Source: Caballeronia sp. TF1N1 (GTDB taxonomy: Bacteria > Pseudomonadota > Gammaproteobacteria > Burkholderiales > Burkholderiaceae). From it: a DNA stretch of 64,000 nucleotides. The position numbers and the translations under genes were made by a program. Shown here in pieces: positions 34,657 to 43,686 of this stretch; positions within the stretch are counted from its first letter, which is position 1; every line of letters starts with the position of its first letter. The stretch covers positions 1,922,001 to 1,986,000 of the forward strand of contig NZ_CP084626.1 of assembly GCF_022878925.1 (NCBI RefSeq), given 5' to 3'. The notes beneath the pieces are model-generated. The model worked only from the letters and a program-made list of their open reading frames with translations, made no database searches and was not told the origin of the DNA.

Positions 34657-35527
34657 AGCCGCCTGTCTCCTTGGATTCTTCTACGTTGAGTTCGAGCCGG
34701 TACGCGAGCGCGATGAACAGCGCCTGGCACAAGCAAATGGTGCTCGTGAGCGAGCGGAACGCGAACGCGCTGCCCTCCTTCACGAGCAGACTCGCGCTCG
34801 CGTGACGCGCGAGCGGCGAAAGCTGGCTGTCGGTGATCACGAGCGTCTTCGCGCCGTGATGCTGCGCAGCGCGCACGCAATACTGCGTTTCCTTGCCATA
34901 AGGCGCGAAGCTGATGGCCACGACCACGTCGCCCTTTCTCACGCTCTTGACCTGTTCGCGGAACATGCCGCCGATGCCGGAGATCAAATGCACGCGCTTT
35001 CTCGTGTGCTGCAACGCGTAGACGATATAGCTCGCCACCGCGAACGAGCGCCGCACGCCGATCACATAGATGTTCTCCGCGTGTTCGAGCATTTCCACGG
35101 CGGCGTCGAACTGTTCGTCGTCGAGACCGGCTTCGAGTTCGTCGAGCCCCGTGCGGCTCGCCGCGATGAATTCGCGCGCCACGGACACACCGGAGGCATC
35201 GCCCGCCTTTTCGTCGATGAGTTTGCGAATGCGCTGCTGATAACTCTGCTGCGAGCCATTGCCGCCCGCGAACGCCTGCCTGAACACGGCCTGCAAGTCC
35301 GAGAAGCCCGAAAAACCGAAGCGCTGCGCAAAGCGCACCACGGCCGACGGATGCACGCCGCACGCGGTGGCGATATCGCTCGTACGATCCATCATCACGC
35401 TCGACCGATGCTGCTCGATATACGTCGCGACGTTCTTCAACTGACGCGGCAACGTGTCGTAAGCGTCGGTGATGCGCTGCATCAGATCGTCGACGCTCTG
35501 CACGTCGGTGCTGGTCTCATCCTGCAT
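34646..35527 (-). CDS. iolR: RpiR/MurR family regulator of the inositol genes (IolR)
   Basis: 293 residues. N-terminal HTH of the RpiR type (LPRQLKNVATYIEQH, TSDIATACGVHPSAVVRFAQRFGFSGFSDLQ, about residues 26-80) and a C-terminal SIS sugar-phosphate binding domain (about 130-250; ENIYVIGVRRSFAVASYIVYAL, KGDVVVAISFAPYGKET). In rhizobia an RpiR-type IolR represses inositol genes and responds to a pathway intermediate. ATG 35527. It is the first gene of the iolR-iolG-dehydrogenase transcript. Its promoter, with TATAAT at 35580-35575, has a GGAA-N6-TTCC palindrome over the -35 region, indicating autorepression. Confidence 0.92.
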   Translation of the reverse strand: MQDETSTDVQSVDDLMQRITDAYDTLPRQLKNVATYIEQHRSSVMMDRTSDIATACGVHPSAVVRFAQRFGFSGFSDLQAVFRQAFAGGNGSQQSYQQRIRKLIDEKAGDASGVSVAREFIAASRTGLDELEAGLDDEQFDAAVEMLEHAENIYVIGVRRSFAVASYIVYALQHTRKRVHLISGIGGMFREQVKSVRKGDVVVAISFAPYGKETQYCVRAAQHHGAKTLVITDSQLSPLARHASASLLVKEGSAFAFRSLTSTICLCQALFIALAYRLELNVEESKETGGYDD

Positions 35528-35574
35528 GGATAGCTCATGTCGATGGCGCCGCGAAGGCAGACGCCGTGGCAGCG

Positions 35575-35616
35575 ATTATAGGAAGGCTGCAAGGAAAATG
35601 GAACGTATTTTCCATT
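35575..35616. promoter_or_regulatory. iolR promoter and IolR operator
   Basis: AATGGAA (35597-35603) and TTCCATT (35610-35616) are perfect inverted arms around 6 bases, containing GGAA-N6-TTCC, the motif reported for IolR of Sinorhizobium meliloti. On the minus strand TATAAT lies at 35580-35575, and the palindrome covers the position of its -35 (17-base spacer). It is also about 140 bases upstream of the plus-strand importer gene, so one site could control both directions. Confidence 0.78.
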
Positions 35617-35756
35617 TATGGCATCGGTGCAATTCCTATTGCAGACCGGGAAAACTTGGCCTACTCTTGGTGCTGAGTTCGAAGCGGCCCCAAGCAACGG
35701 CCGCATCGGCTCGCGGAAAAGTCAGATCAAACAACAAACCGAGATAGGTGGAGACA

Positions 35757-36809
35757 ATGACCATTCGCAATGGCCGAGCCGCGTTGCGCGCGCTCGCGGC
35801 AGCCGCAATCCTGAGCAGCACAGCCTTGTTGACGGCGTCCCCCGCTCACGCGGCGCCCGACGCCAAGTTCGTCCTCATCAGCCACGCGCCCGACTCGGAC
35901 TCGTGGTGGAACGTCATCAAGAATTCGATCAAGCAGGCCGACGAGGACTTCAACGTCCAGACCGACTATCGCAATCCGCCAAACGGCGACATTGCCGATA
36001 TGTCGCGTCTCATCGAACAGGCCGCCGCGCGTAATTACGACGGCGTGATCACCACCATCGCGGACTTCGATGTATTGAAGAGCGCGCTCAACAAGGTGAC
36101 GGCGAAGAAGATTCCGCTCGTCACGATCAACTCGGGCACCGAAGAGCAAAGCGAGCAACTCAAGGCGATCATGCATATCGGCCAGCCGGAATACGTGGCG
36201 GGCAAGGCCGCAGGCGAAAAGGCGAAGGCCGCGGGCGTCAAGTCGTTCCTGTGCGTGAACCATATCGCGACCAACACGGTGTCATTCGACCGCTGCCGTG
36301 GCTTCGCGGAAGCCATCGGCGTCGACTACAAGGCGTCCACCATCGACTCCGGTCAGGACCCGACGGAGATTCAGTCGAAGGTGTCGGCTTACCTGCGCAA
36401 TCATCCCGATACGCAGGCTGTACTCACGCTCGGACCCACGCCCGCCTCGGCGACGCTCAAGGCCGTCACGCAAATGGGCCTGCAAAACAAGCTCTATTTC
36501 GTGACCTTCGACTTTTCCGATGACATCGCGAAGGGCATCAAGGACGGCACGATCAAGTTCGCAATCGATCAGCAACCGTACTTGCAGGGCTATATCCCCG
36601 TGGCCGTGCTCGCTATCGTCAAGAAGGATCACACCACGGACCCGGTGAAGATTCGCCAGATTCTCGAAGCGAATCCGAAGTTCAAGGCGCGTCTCGAAAC
36701 GTATGGCCTCGCGCCGTCGTATGGACCGAAGAACATTCGTTCGGGTCCGGGCTTCATCACCAAAGAGAATCTCGACAAGGTCGTGAAATACGCCGGTCAA
36801 TATCGTTGA
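35757..36809 (+). CDS. Periplasmic binding protein of sugar-type ABC importer (inositol)
   Basis: 350 residues. A signal peptide (about residues 1-32, ending SPAHA) directs it to the periplasm. It belongs to the periplasmic-binding-protein type 1 (RbsB/FrcB) group: FVLISHAPDSDSWWNVIKNSIKQA, NYDGVITTIADFD, AVLTLGPTPASATLKAV, IKFAIDQQPYLQGY. The leading position in the inositol operon makes inositol the probable ligand. ATG 35757 follows GGTGGAG. The permease gene is 125 bases downstream, a longer gap than elsewhere in the operon. Confidence 0.92.
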   Translation: MTIRNGRAALRALAAAAILSSTALLTASPAHAAPDAKFVLISHAPDSDSWWNVIKNSIKQADEDFNVQTDYRNPPNGDIADMSRLIEQAAARNYDGVITTIADFDVLKSALNKVTAKKIPLVTINSGTEEQSEQLKAIMHIGQPEYVAGKAAGEKAKAAGVKSFLCVNHIATNTVSFDRCRGFAEAIGVDYKASTIDSGQDPTEIQSKVSAYLRNHPDTQAVLTLGPTPASATLKAVTQMGLQNKLYFVTFDFSDDIAKGIKDGTIKFAIDQQPYLQGYIPVAVLAIVKKDHTTDPVKIRQILEANPKFKARLETYGLAPSYGPKNIRSGPGFITKENLDKVVKYAGQYR

Positions 36810-36934
36810 CCGTTCAGGGCGGCCGTCTTTTCAGCGCCGCCCGCTATCACTGCATTTCCGCGGAACGTCGTGCGTCTGCTGCGTCTATTCCCGACGCGGC
36901 AGGAGCGCGCGCATCGGTCAGTCAAGGAGCCATC

Positions 36935-38101
36935 ATGGGCGTAGCCGGCAAGCATTACCCTCCACATGCGAATCCACAGCCAGAGTCGGCCGAGACGCAG
37001 GAGGCAGCAAAGCCCTCGGACGAACGCGTGCGCCGGCAATCGTGGTTCGGCCATCTGTTGAACCGGCCGGAGTTCGCCGCGATCTCGGGCACCGTGCTCG
37101 TGTTCATCGTATTCGGCTTCGCGGCGGGTTCGTCGGGCATGTTCAACCTCGACGGCGTGATGAACTGGTCGCAGGTCGCGGCCTACCTCGGCTTGCTCGC
37201 GGTCGGCGCGTGTCTTCTCATGATCGCCGGCGAGTTCGATCTGTCCATCGGCTCGATGATCGGCTTCGCGGGCATGATGGTCGCGCTGCCCTCGGTTTAT
37301 CTGCACTGGCCGTTCTCGCTGTCGATTCTCTTCGCGTTCGTCGCTTCCATGCTGCTCGGCGCGTTGAACGGCTACCTCGTGATGAAGACGCGGCTGCCTT
37401 CGTTCATCGTCACGCTCGCGTTTCTGTTCATCCTGCGCGGCCTCACGCTCGCGCTCTCGATCATGTTCGCGGATCGCACCATCATTTCCGGCGTCGGCGA
37501 TCTCGCTCAACAAGACTGGCTCGCCGACACGCTCTTTCGCGGCGTCGCGCTGCACGGCCTCTTCGCGTGGCTCGCGCACATGGGGATCGGTCAGTTGCTC
37601 GATAACGGCCAGCCGCTCGTGCCGGGCATTCCGAAGGTCATCATCTGGTGGCTCGCGCTCGCCGCCGTCTGCGCCTTCGTGCTCGCCAAGACGCGCTACG
37701 GCAACTGGATTCTCGCGGTCGGCGGCGACGCCAACGCGGCCAAGAACGTCGGCGTGCCGGTACGGCGCGTGAAGATTTCGCTGTTCGTGCTCACCGCCTT
37801 CTGCTCGTGTCTCTTCGCCGTGCTGCAGGTGTGCGATATCGGCTCGGCAGCGGCCGATCGCGGCCTGCAGAAGGAATTCGAGGCGATCATCGCGGCGGTC
37901 ATCGGCGGGACGCTTTTGACGGGCGGTTATGGCTCGGTCGTCGGCGCGTGCTTCGGCGCGCTCATCTTCGGCGTCGTGCAGATCGGCATCACTTATACGA
38001 ACGTGAGTTCCGACTGGTTCCGCGTGTTTCTCGGCGTGATGCTGCTGCTCGCCGTGCTGTTCAATCACTACGTGCGCCGTCGCGTATCGCAAGCTCAGTG
38101 A
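36935..38101 (+). CDS. ABC permease of the inositol-type importer
   Basis: 388 residues. A polar N-terminal tail of about 50 residues is followed by eight to ten TM helices of the RbsC/FrcC family ([86 protein letters not shown]). It forms the inner-membrane channel with the binding protein and ATPase on either side. ATG 36935 follows AAGGAG; the frame open upstream to 36806 is not supported. The ATPase starts 10 bases later. Inositol is inferred from context. Confidence 0.92.
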   Translation: MGVAGKHYPPHANPQPESAETQEAAKPSDERVRRQSWFGHLLNRPEFAAISGTVLVFIVFGFAAGSSGMFNLDGVMNWSQVAAYLGLLAVGACLLMIAGEFDLSIGSMIGFAGMMVALPSVYLHWPFSLSILFAFVASMLLGALNGYLVMKTRLPSFIVTLAFLFILRGLTLALSIMFADRTIISGVGDLAQQDWLADTLFRGVALHGLFAWLAHMGIGQLLDNGQPLVPGIPKVIIWWLALAAVCAFVLAKTRYGNWILAVGGDANAAKNVGVPVRRVKISLFVLTAFCSCLFAVLQVCDIGSAAADRGLQKEFEAIIAAVIGGTLLTGGYGSVVGACFGALIFGVVQIGITYTNVSSDWFRVFLGVMLLLAVLFNHYVRRRVSQAQ

Positions 38102-38111
38102 GGCCAACGCC

Positions 38112-38900
38112 ATGAACGACGACAACATTCTCGCGCTGGAAAACGTCAGCAAGTTTTTCGGCAAGGTCATCGCATTGAACGGCGTGACCTTGCGCCTGCG
38201 ACGCGGCGAAGTGCATTGCCTGCTGGGCGATAACGGCGCGGGCAAGTCCACGCTCATCAAGACGCTGGCGGGCGTGCATACGCCGTCCGCCGGCGACTAT
38301 CTCGTCGATGGCAAGCCAGTGCGCTTCGAGTCGCCGAAGGAAGCGCTGGATTTGGGCATCGCCACGGTTTATCAGGATCTCGCGCTCGTGCCGCTCTTGT
38401 CCGTTGCGCGCAATTTCTTCATGGGCCGCGAGCCGCAGAAGAAACGCTTCGGTCTCTTCAGCGTGATGGATCTCGATCTTGCCGCGGAGACTTCGCAGGC
38501 GAAGCTCGCGGAGATGGGCATCAACGTGCGCGATCCGCATCAGCCTATCGGCACCATGTCCGGTGGCGAGAAGCAATGTCTCGCGATTGCGCGCGCCATT
38601 CACTTCGGCGCACGTGTGCTGATTCTCGACGAACCGACCGCCGCGCTCGGCGTGAAGCAGAGCTTCAACGTGCTGAAGCTGATTCACAAGGCGCGCGAAA
38701 AAGGCATTTCCGTGATCTTCATCACGCACAACGTGCACCACGCTTATCCGATCGGCGACTCCTTTACGCTGCTCAATCGCGGCCGCTCGATGGGCACCTA
38801 CACCAAGGACACCATCTCGAAGAACGAAGTGCTCGACATGATGGCGGGGGGCGCCGAGATGCAGACGATGATCAACGAACTCGAAGGCGCGACGATCTGA
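38112..38900 (+). CDS. ABC ATPase of the inositol-type importer, single-domain
   Basis: 262 residues with one nucleotide-binding domain: Walker [10 protein letters not shown] (39-47), Q-loop VYQDL, signature MSGGEKQ, Walker [12 protein letters not shown] and H-loop ITHN. Many sugar importers of this group (RbsA, XylG) have a fused double ATPase near 500 residues; this one is half that length, like FrcA of fructose importers, and presumably acts as a homodimer. It energises uptake at the inner membrane. It is flanked by the permease (10 bases) and iolC (19 bases). Confidence 0.93.
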   Translation: MNDDNILALENVSKFFGKVIALNGVTLRLRRGEVHCLLGDNGAGKSTLIKTLAGVHTPSAGDYLVDGKPVRFESPKEALDLGIATVYQDLALVPLLSVARNFFMGREPQKKRFGLFSVMDLDLAAETSQAKLAEMGINVRDPHQPIGTMSGGEKQCLAIARAIHFGARVLILDEPTAALGVKQSFNVLKLIHKAREKGISVIFITHNVHHAYPIGDSFTLLNRGRSMGTYTKDTISKNEVLDMMAGGAEMQTMINELEGATI

Positions 38901-38919
38901 GGATCGAGGACAACAAGCC

Positions 38920-40908
38920 ATGCCAGAACAACACACCTCACGTTTTGCAGCGGACCGTGCGCACGATATCGTGTGCCTCGGCCGCCTCGCGGTCGATCTC
39001 TACGCGCAACAGGTCGGCGCGCGGCTCGAAGACGTCGCGACGTTTGCGAAGTATCTCGGCGGGTCGTCGGCGAATATCGCGTTCGGTTGCGCGCGGTTGG
39101 GGCTCAAGTCGTCGATGCTCGCGCGCGTCGGCAACGATCACATGGGACGCTTTCTCGTCGAAACGCTCGCGGGCGAAGGCTGCGATGTGAGCCACGTGCG
39201 CACGGACTTCGAGCGTCTCACCGCGCTCGTGCTGCTCGGCATAAAAGATCGCGATACCTTTCCGCTCGTGTTCTATCGCGAGAATTGCGCCGACATGGCC
39301 GTGGACGAAAACGATTTCGACGAAGCGTATATCGCCTCGTCGAAGGCATTGCTCATCACGGGCACGCACTTCTCCACGGAACAGGTGAATCGCACGAGCC
39401 GCCGCGCGCTCGAATACGCGCGCCGAAACAACGTGCGCACGATTCTCGACATCGATTATCGGCCGGTGCTGTGGGGTCTGACAGGCAAGGCCGACGGCGA
39501 AACGCGCTTCGTCGCCGATGAAAGCGTCACCGCGCATTTGCTGCACATCCTGCCGCTGATCGATCTCGCGATCGGCACGGAAGAAGAGTTCCGGATTGCG
39601 GGCGGCAAGGACGATCTGATCGATGCGCTCGCCACGGTTCGTACCGTTACTCATGCCACGCTCGTCGTGAAGCGCGGGCCGCTCGGCTGCTCGATCATCG
39701 AAGGCGCGGTGCCCGCTTCCATCGACGATGCGCCCATTCATGGCGGCGTCGAAGTCGAAGTGCTTAACGTCCTCGGCGCGGGCGATGCGTTCGCGTCCGG
39801 CTTCCTCTCGGGCTGGCTGCGCGACGAATCGCTCGAAGCGTGTGCGCGCGCGGCAAATGCGTGCGGCGCGCTCGTCGTTTCGCGTCACGGCTGCGCGCCC
39901 GCCATGCCCACGCCCGAGGAACTCGTGTACTTCCTCGCGGCCGCAAAAGAAGACCCGGCACGCATGCGCCGTCCGGATCGCGATGCAAGCCTCGCGCGTC
40001 TGCATCGCGTGAGCCCCAGGCGCAAGCAATGGGACGAAGTGCTCGGCTTCGCGTTCGATCATCGCAACCAGTTTTTCGAGCTTGCGCAGCAGACCGGCGC
40101 AAACGAAACGCGCATTGCGAAGCTGAAGGGTCTTTTCGTCGATGCCGTCGCGAAGACGGAAGAAGAACGCGGACTGGCCGGCCGTATCGGCGTATTGATC
40201 GACGACCGCTACGGACAGGATGCGCTCAATGCCGCGACTGGCCGCGGCTGGTGGATCGGCCGTCCGGTCGAGTTGCCGGGCTCGATGCCGCTCGTGTTCG
40301 ATCACGGCCGCGACGTCGGCACGACGCTCGTCGAATGGCCGCGCGAGCATATCGCGAAGTGTCTCGTGCACTATCACCCCGATCATCCGCATGACGTGCG
40401 CCTCGAACAGGAAGCGCAACTGCGCGCGCTCTACGATGCAACACAGGCGAGTGGCAATGAACTGCTGCTCGAAGTGATCGTGCCGAAGAACGGACCGCCC
40501 GTGGAGGACGACACGGCGTATCGCGCATTGAAGCGCCTCTACAACCTCGGCATCTATCCCGAATGGTGGAAGCTCGAACCGATGAGCGCACAGCAATGGC
40601 AGGCCGTCGATGCGCTGATTGTCGAGCGCGATCCGTATTGCCGCGGCGTCGTGCTGCTCGGGCTCTCGGCGGCGGTCGATCAGTTGCGCGATGGCTTCAA
40701 GGCTGCGGCATCGTCCAAAACGTGCAAGGGCTTCACGGTCGGACGCACCATCTTTCACGAGCCGAGCCGCGCATGGCTCGCGGGCGAAATCGGCGACGAC
40801 GAGTTGATCGCGCGCGTTCGCCACACGTTCGAAACGCTGATTTCCGCATGGCGCGAGGCGCGCGCGTCGCTGAATGCCGTGCAGCCAAGACAGGAGCAAG
40901 CAGCATGA
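38920..40908 (+). CDS. iolC: 5-Dehydro-2-deoxygluconokinase fused to DUF2090 domain (IolC-DUF2090)
   Basis: 662 residues with two parts. Residues 1 to about 330 are a PfkB-type kinase (GGSSANIAFGCARLG, DIDYRPVLW, catalytic GAGDAF at about 286-291) that phosphorylates 5-dehydro-2-deoxygluconate. Residues about 345-650 form a DUF2090 TIM-barrel domain (VLIDDRYGQDAL, VEWPREHIAKCLVHYHPD, LYNLGIYPEWWKLEP, GVVLLGLSA), proposed to be the aldolase that splits the phosphorylated product, a role of IolJ elsewhere. The aldolase activity is inference; no separate iolJ is nearby. ATG 38920 follows GAGGA. Its stop overlaps the iolD start (ATGA). This fusion is common in proteobacteria. Confidence 0.93.
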   Translation: MPEQHTSRFAADRAHDIVCLGRLAVDLYAQQVGARLEDVATFAKYLGGSSANIAFGCARLGLKSSMLARVGNDHMGRFLVETLAGEGCDVSHVRTDFERLTALVLLGIKDRDTFPLVFYRENCADMAVDENDFDEAYIASSKALLITGTHFSTEQVNRTSRRALEYARRNNVRTILDIDYRPVLWGLTGKADGETRFVADESVTAHLLHILPLIDLAIGTEEEFRIAGGKDDLIDALATVRTVTHATLVVKRGPLGCSIIEGAVPASIDDAPIHGGVEVEVLNVLGAGDAFASGFLSGWLRDESLEACARAANACGALVVSRHGCAPAMPTPEELVYFLAAAKEDPARMRRPDRDASLARLHRVSPRRKQWDEVLGFAFDHRNQFFELAQQTGANETRIAKLKGLFVDAVAKTEEERGLAGRIGVLIDDRYGQDALNAATGRGWWIGRPVELPGSMPLVFDHGRDVGTTLVEWPREHIAKCLVHYHPDHPHDVRLEQEAQLRALYDATQASGNELLLEVIVPKNGPPVEDDTAYRALKRLYNLGIYPEWWKLEPMSAQQWQAVDALIVERDPYCRGVVLLGLSAAVDQLRDGFKAAASSKTCKGFTVGRTIFHEPSRAWLAGEIGDDELIARVRHTFETLISAWREARASLNAVQPRQEQAA

Positions 40909-42773
40909 ATGAGCACGCTACCATCCGGCTGACCACCGCGCAGGCGCTCGTGCGCTATCTCGCCGCGCTGCGCACGGAAAGCGGCGAGGCGCTCTTCGGC
41001 GGCGTCTTCGCAATTTTCGGGCACGGCAATGTCGCGGGCATCGGCGAGGCGTTGTATCGGCATCGCGAGCAATTGCCGACGTATCGCGCGCACAACGAGC
41101 AAGCCATGGCGCATAGCGCGATCGCGTTTGCGAAGGCGCATATGCGGCGCCGCATGATGGCGGTCACGACGTCCATCGGGCCGGGCGCCACCAATCTCGT
41201 GACGGCGGCCGCGCTCGCGCATGTGAACCGGCTGCCGGTGCTGCTTCTACCGGGCGACATCTTCGTGTCGCGCGCGCCCGATCCGGTTCTGCAACAAGTC
41301 GAGGACGCACACGACGGCGGCGTTTCCGCGAACGATGCCTTGAAGGCCGTGTCGCGCTATTTCGATCGCATCGTGCATCCGGCGCAGTTGTTGAGCGCGT
41401 TGCCGCGCGCGATCCGCGTGCTTACCGATGCCGCGCTCTGCGGTCCCGTCACGCTCGCGCTGCCGCAGGACGTGCAGGCGATGGCCTACGACTATCCCGC
41501 TTCGTTCTTCGAGCCGCGTGTGGTCGAGTTCCATGCGAGCGCGCCGTCACCGCATGAAATCGCGCGCGCCGCAGCGGCCTTGCGCGAGTCGCGCGAACCG
41601 CTGATCGTCTCGGGCGGCGGCGTGCTGTACGGCCTCGCCACCGACGCGTTGCGCGCCTTCGCGCACAAGCATGGCGTGCCCGTCGCGGAAACGCAGGCAG
41701 GCAAAGGCGCGCTCGCTTGGGACGACGCCCTGAACGCGGGCGGAATCGGCGTGACGGGCGCGGCATCGGCGAATGAACTCGCGCAATCGAGCGATTGCGT
41801 GCTCGCGGTCGGCACGCGCTTGCAGGACTTCACCACGGGATCGAACACGCTCTTTGCGCATGCGCGGCTCGTTTCGATCAACGCCAATCCTTTCGATGCC
41901 CTGAAGCAAGACGCGCTGAGCGTCGAAGCCGATGCACGCCTCGCACTCGATGCGCTTTCCGAAGCGCTCGGCGACTGGCGCGCGTCGTCGCAGTGGACCA
42001 CGCGCGCCAAACGTCTCGCCGACGACTGGCGCGAGACTGTCGCGCACGTGACGAACACGCCCGTCGCCGACAACGCCTTGCCGCGCGAAGCGGATGTCAT
42101 CGGCGCGGTGCAGCGCTCGAAAGCCGATTCGCCGGCTGACGATATCGTCGTGTGCGCGGCGGGCACCTTGCCGGCCGATCTGCAGAAGCTGTGGCGCACG
42201 AGCGCGCCGGGCGGCTATCACGTCGAATACGGTTATTCGTGCATGGGCTACGAGATCGCGGGCGGTCTGGGCGCGAAGCTCGCGCGGCCGGAGCGCGAGG
42301 TGATCGTGATCGTCGGCGACGGCAGCTATCTCATGATGAACAGCGAGTTGGCGAGCTCCGTCATGCTCGGCGCGAAGCTGATCGTCGTGTTGCTCGACAA
42401 TCGCGGCTATGGCTGCATCAACCGTTTGCAACAGGCATGCGGCGGCGCGCCCTTCAACAACCTGATCGACGACTGCAAGCAAGGCCCGCTCGGCGCACCG
42501 ACCATCGATTTCGCGATGCACGCGCGTGCGCTCGGCGCGTTGTCGGAGCATGTGGCGAGCATCGACGACTTGCAGGCCGCGATGCAACGCGCGCGCGCCG
42601 CCGAGCGCAGCTACCTCATCTCCATCGACACCGACCCCGCGCGCACGACCGACGAAGGCGGATGGTGGTGGGAAGTGGCGGTGCCCGAGGTATCGGATCG
42701 CGATGCGGTCTTGTCGGCGCGCGAGCGTTACGAGCGCGCGTTGAAAGCACGCAGCGAAGGCAACTCTATCTAG
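40905..42773 (+). CDS. iolD: 3D-(3,5/4)-trihydroxycyclohexane-1,2-dione acylhydrolase
   Basis: 622 residues. A thiamine-diphosphate enzyme that opens the ring of the diketone made by IolE, giving 5-deoxy-glucuronate. N-terminal TPP domain with FGHGNVAGIGEAL and FAKAHMRRRMMAVTTSIGPGATN, a central domain and a C-terminal TPP-binding motif GDGSYLMMNSELASS followed by DNRGYGCINRLQ. ATG 40905 follows CAGGAG and overlaps the iolC stop. An upstream extension in frame to 40563 lies inside iolC and is rejected. Acts in the cytosol as a homodimer or tetramer. Ten bases separate it from iolE. Confidence 0.95.
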   Translation: MNEHATIRLTTAQALVRYLAALRTESGEALFGGVFAIFGHGNVAGIGEALYRHREQLPTYRAHNEQAMAHSAIAFAKAHMRRRMMAVTTSIGPGATNLVTAAALAHVNRLPVLLLPGDIFVSRAPDPVLQQVEDAHDGGVSANDALKAVSRYFDRIVHPAQLLSALPRAIRVLTDAALCGPVTLALPQDVQAMAYDYPASFFEPRVVEFHASAPSPHEIARAAAALRESREPLIVSGGGVLYGLATDALRAFAHKHGVPVAETQAGKGALAWDDALNAGGIGVTGAASANELAQSSDCVLAVGTRLQDFTTGSNTLFAHARLVSINANPFDALKQDALSVEADARLALDALSEALGDWRASSQWTTRAKRLADDWRETVAHVTNTPVADNALPREADVIGAVQRSKADSPADDIVVCAAGTLPADLQKLWRTSAPGGYHVEYGYSCMGYEIAGGLGAKLARPEREVIVIVGDGSYLMMNSELASSVMLGAKLIVVLLDNRGYGCINRLQQACGGAPFNNLIDDCKQGPLGAPTIDFAMHARALGALSEHVASIDDLQAAMQRARAAERSYLISIDTDPARTTDEGGWWWEVAVPEVSDRDAVLSARERYERALKARSEGNSI

Positions 42774-42783
42774 GACCGCGCAC

Positions 42784-43686
42784 ATGTCTCTGCACGTACG
42801 GATCGGAATCAATCCCTTGTCGTGGATGAACGACGATTTGCCATCGCTCGGCGGCGAGACGCCCTTGTCCGTCGCGCTGACCGAAGGCCGGCGGATCGGT
42901 TACGAAGGCTTCGAACTCGGCAACAAGTTTCCGCGCGAGCCGCAGGCGCTCAAGACACTGCTGGCGCAATACGATCTCGCGCTGGTGTCGGGCTGGTACT
43001 CGGGCAGACTCGCCGAGCGCAGCGCGGAAGAAGAGATCGAAGCCGTGGGTGCCCATCTCGACTTGCTCGCGCAAAACGGCGCGAAGGTGATGGTCTACGG
43101 CGAAGTGGCGAATTCCATTCAAGGCGCGCCGCGCCCGCTCTATCAGCGCCCGCGTTTTCTTGCGGATGCGCAGTGGCAACAGTATGCCGAGCGGCTGAAT
43201 CGTTTCGCGGAATACACGCTGTCACGAGGCGTTCGGGTGGCCTATCATCATCACATGGGCGCGTATGTGGAGACGCCCGCGGACGTCGACCGTCTGATGG
43301 CGGAGACCAACGACGCGGTGGGCCTTCTCTTCGATGCGGGCCACATCACTTTCGCCGGCGGCGACGCATTGACCACGCTGCGCAAGCATATTGCGCGCGT
43401 GTGCCATGTGCATTGCAAGGACGTGCGCCCGGAGATCGTGAAGCTGGCGCGCAATCGCAACTGGAGTTTTCTCGATGCGGTCATCAACGGCGCCTTCACC
43501 GTGCCGGGCGATGGCGCGGTGGATTATCCCGGCATCGTCGCGTGTCTGGCCGAGCACGATTACGACGGCTGGCTCGTCGTGGAAGCGGAGCAGGACCCGG
43601 TGATCGCGCGGAGTTACGAGTATGCCGACAAGGGTTATCGCACGTTGCGCACACTTGTCGATGCCACATTCAAGGAGACGGCATGA
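42784..43686 (+). CDS. iolE: myo-Inosose-2 dehydratase
   Basis: 300 residues, a cytosolic TIM-barrel of the AP endonuclease 2-like (xylose isomerase-like) superfamily that dehydrates scyllo-inosose to the trihydroxycyclohexanedione. Family features: GINPLSWMNDDLPSLGG at the N-terminus, EGFELGNKFPR, LVSGWYSGRLAERS, YHHHMGAYVET, LLFDAGHITFAGGD and HVHCKDVRPEIV with metal-binding Glu/Asp/His residues. ATG 42784. Its stop overlaps the iolB start (ATGA). Position between iolD and iolB fits the pathway order. Confidence 0.95.
   Translation: MSLHVRIGINPLSWMNDDLPSLGGETPLSVALTEGRRIGYEGFELGNKFPREPQALKTLLAQYDLALVSGWYSGRLAERSAEEEIEAVGAHLDLLAQNGAKVMVYGEVANSIQGAPRPLYQRPRFLADAQWQQYAERLNRFAEYTLSRGVRVAYHHHMGAYVETPADVDRLMAETNDAVGLLFDAGHITFAGGDALTTLRKHIARVCHVHCKDVRPEIVKLARNRNWSFLDAVINGAFTVPGDGAVDYPGIVACLAEHDYDGWLVVEAEQDPVIARSYEYADKGYRTLRTLVDATFKETA

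Noticed and set aside
35618..35634. Possible sigma-54 site (TGGCAT...GCAA) upstream of the importer gene
   Set aside because: GG and GC are 7 bases apart instead of 10.
35640..35668. TTGCAG-N17-TACTCT as the plus-strand inositol promoter
   Set aside because: Only three of six matches in each hexamer; not strong enough to list.
38938..40899. 653-codon open frame antisense to iolC
   Set aside because: Mirror of the IolC-DUF2090 gene; no ribosome site or domain.
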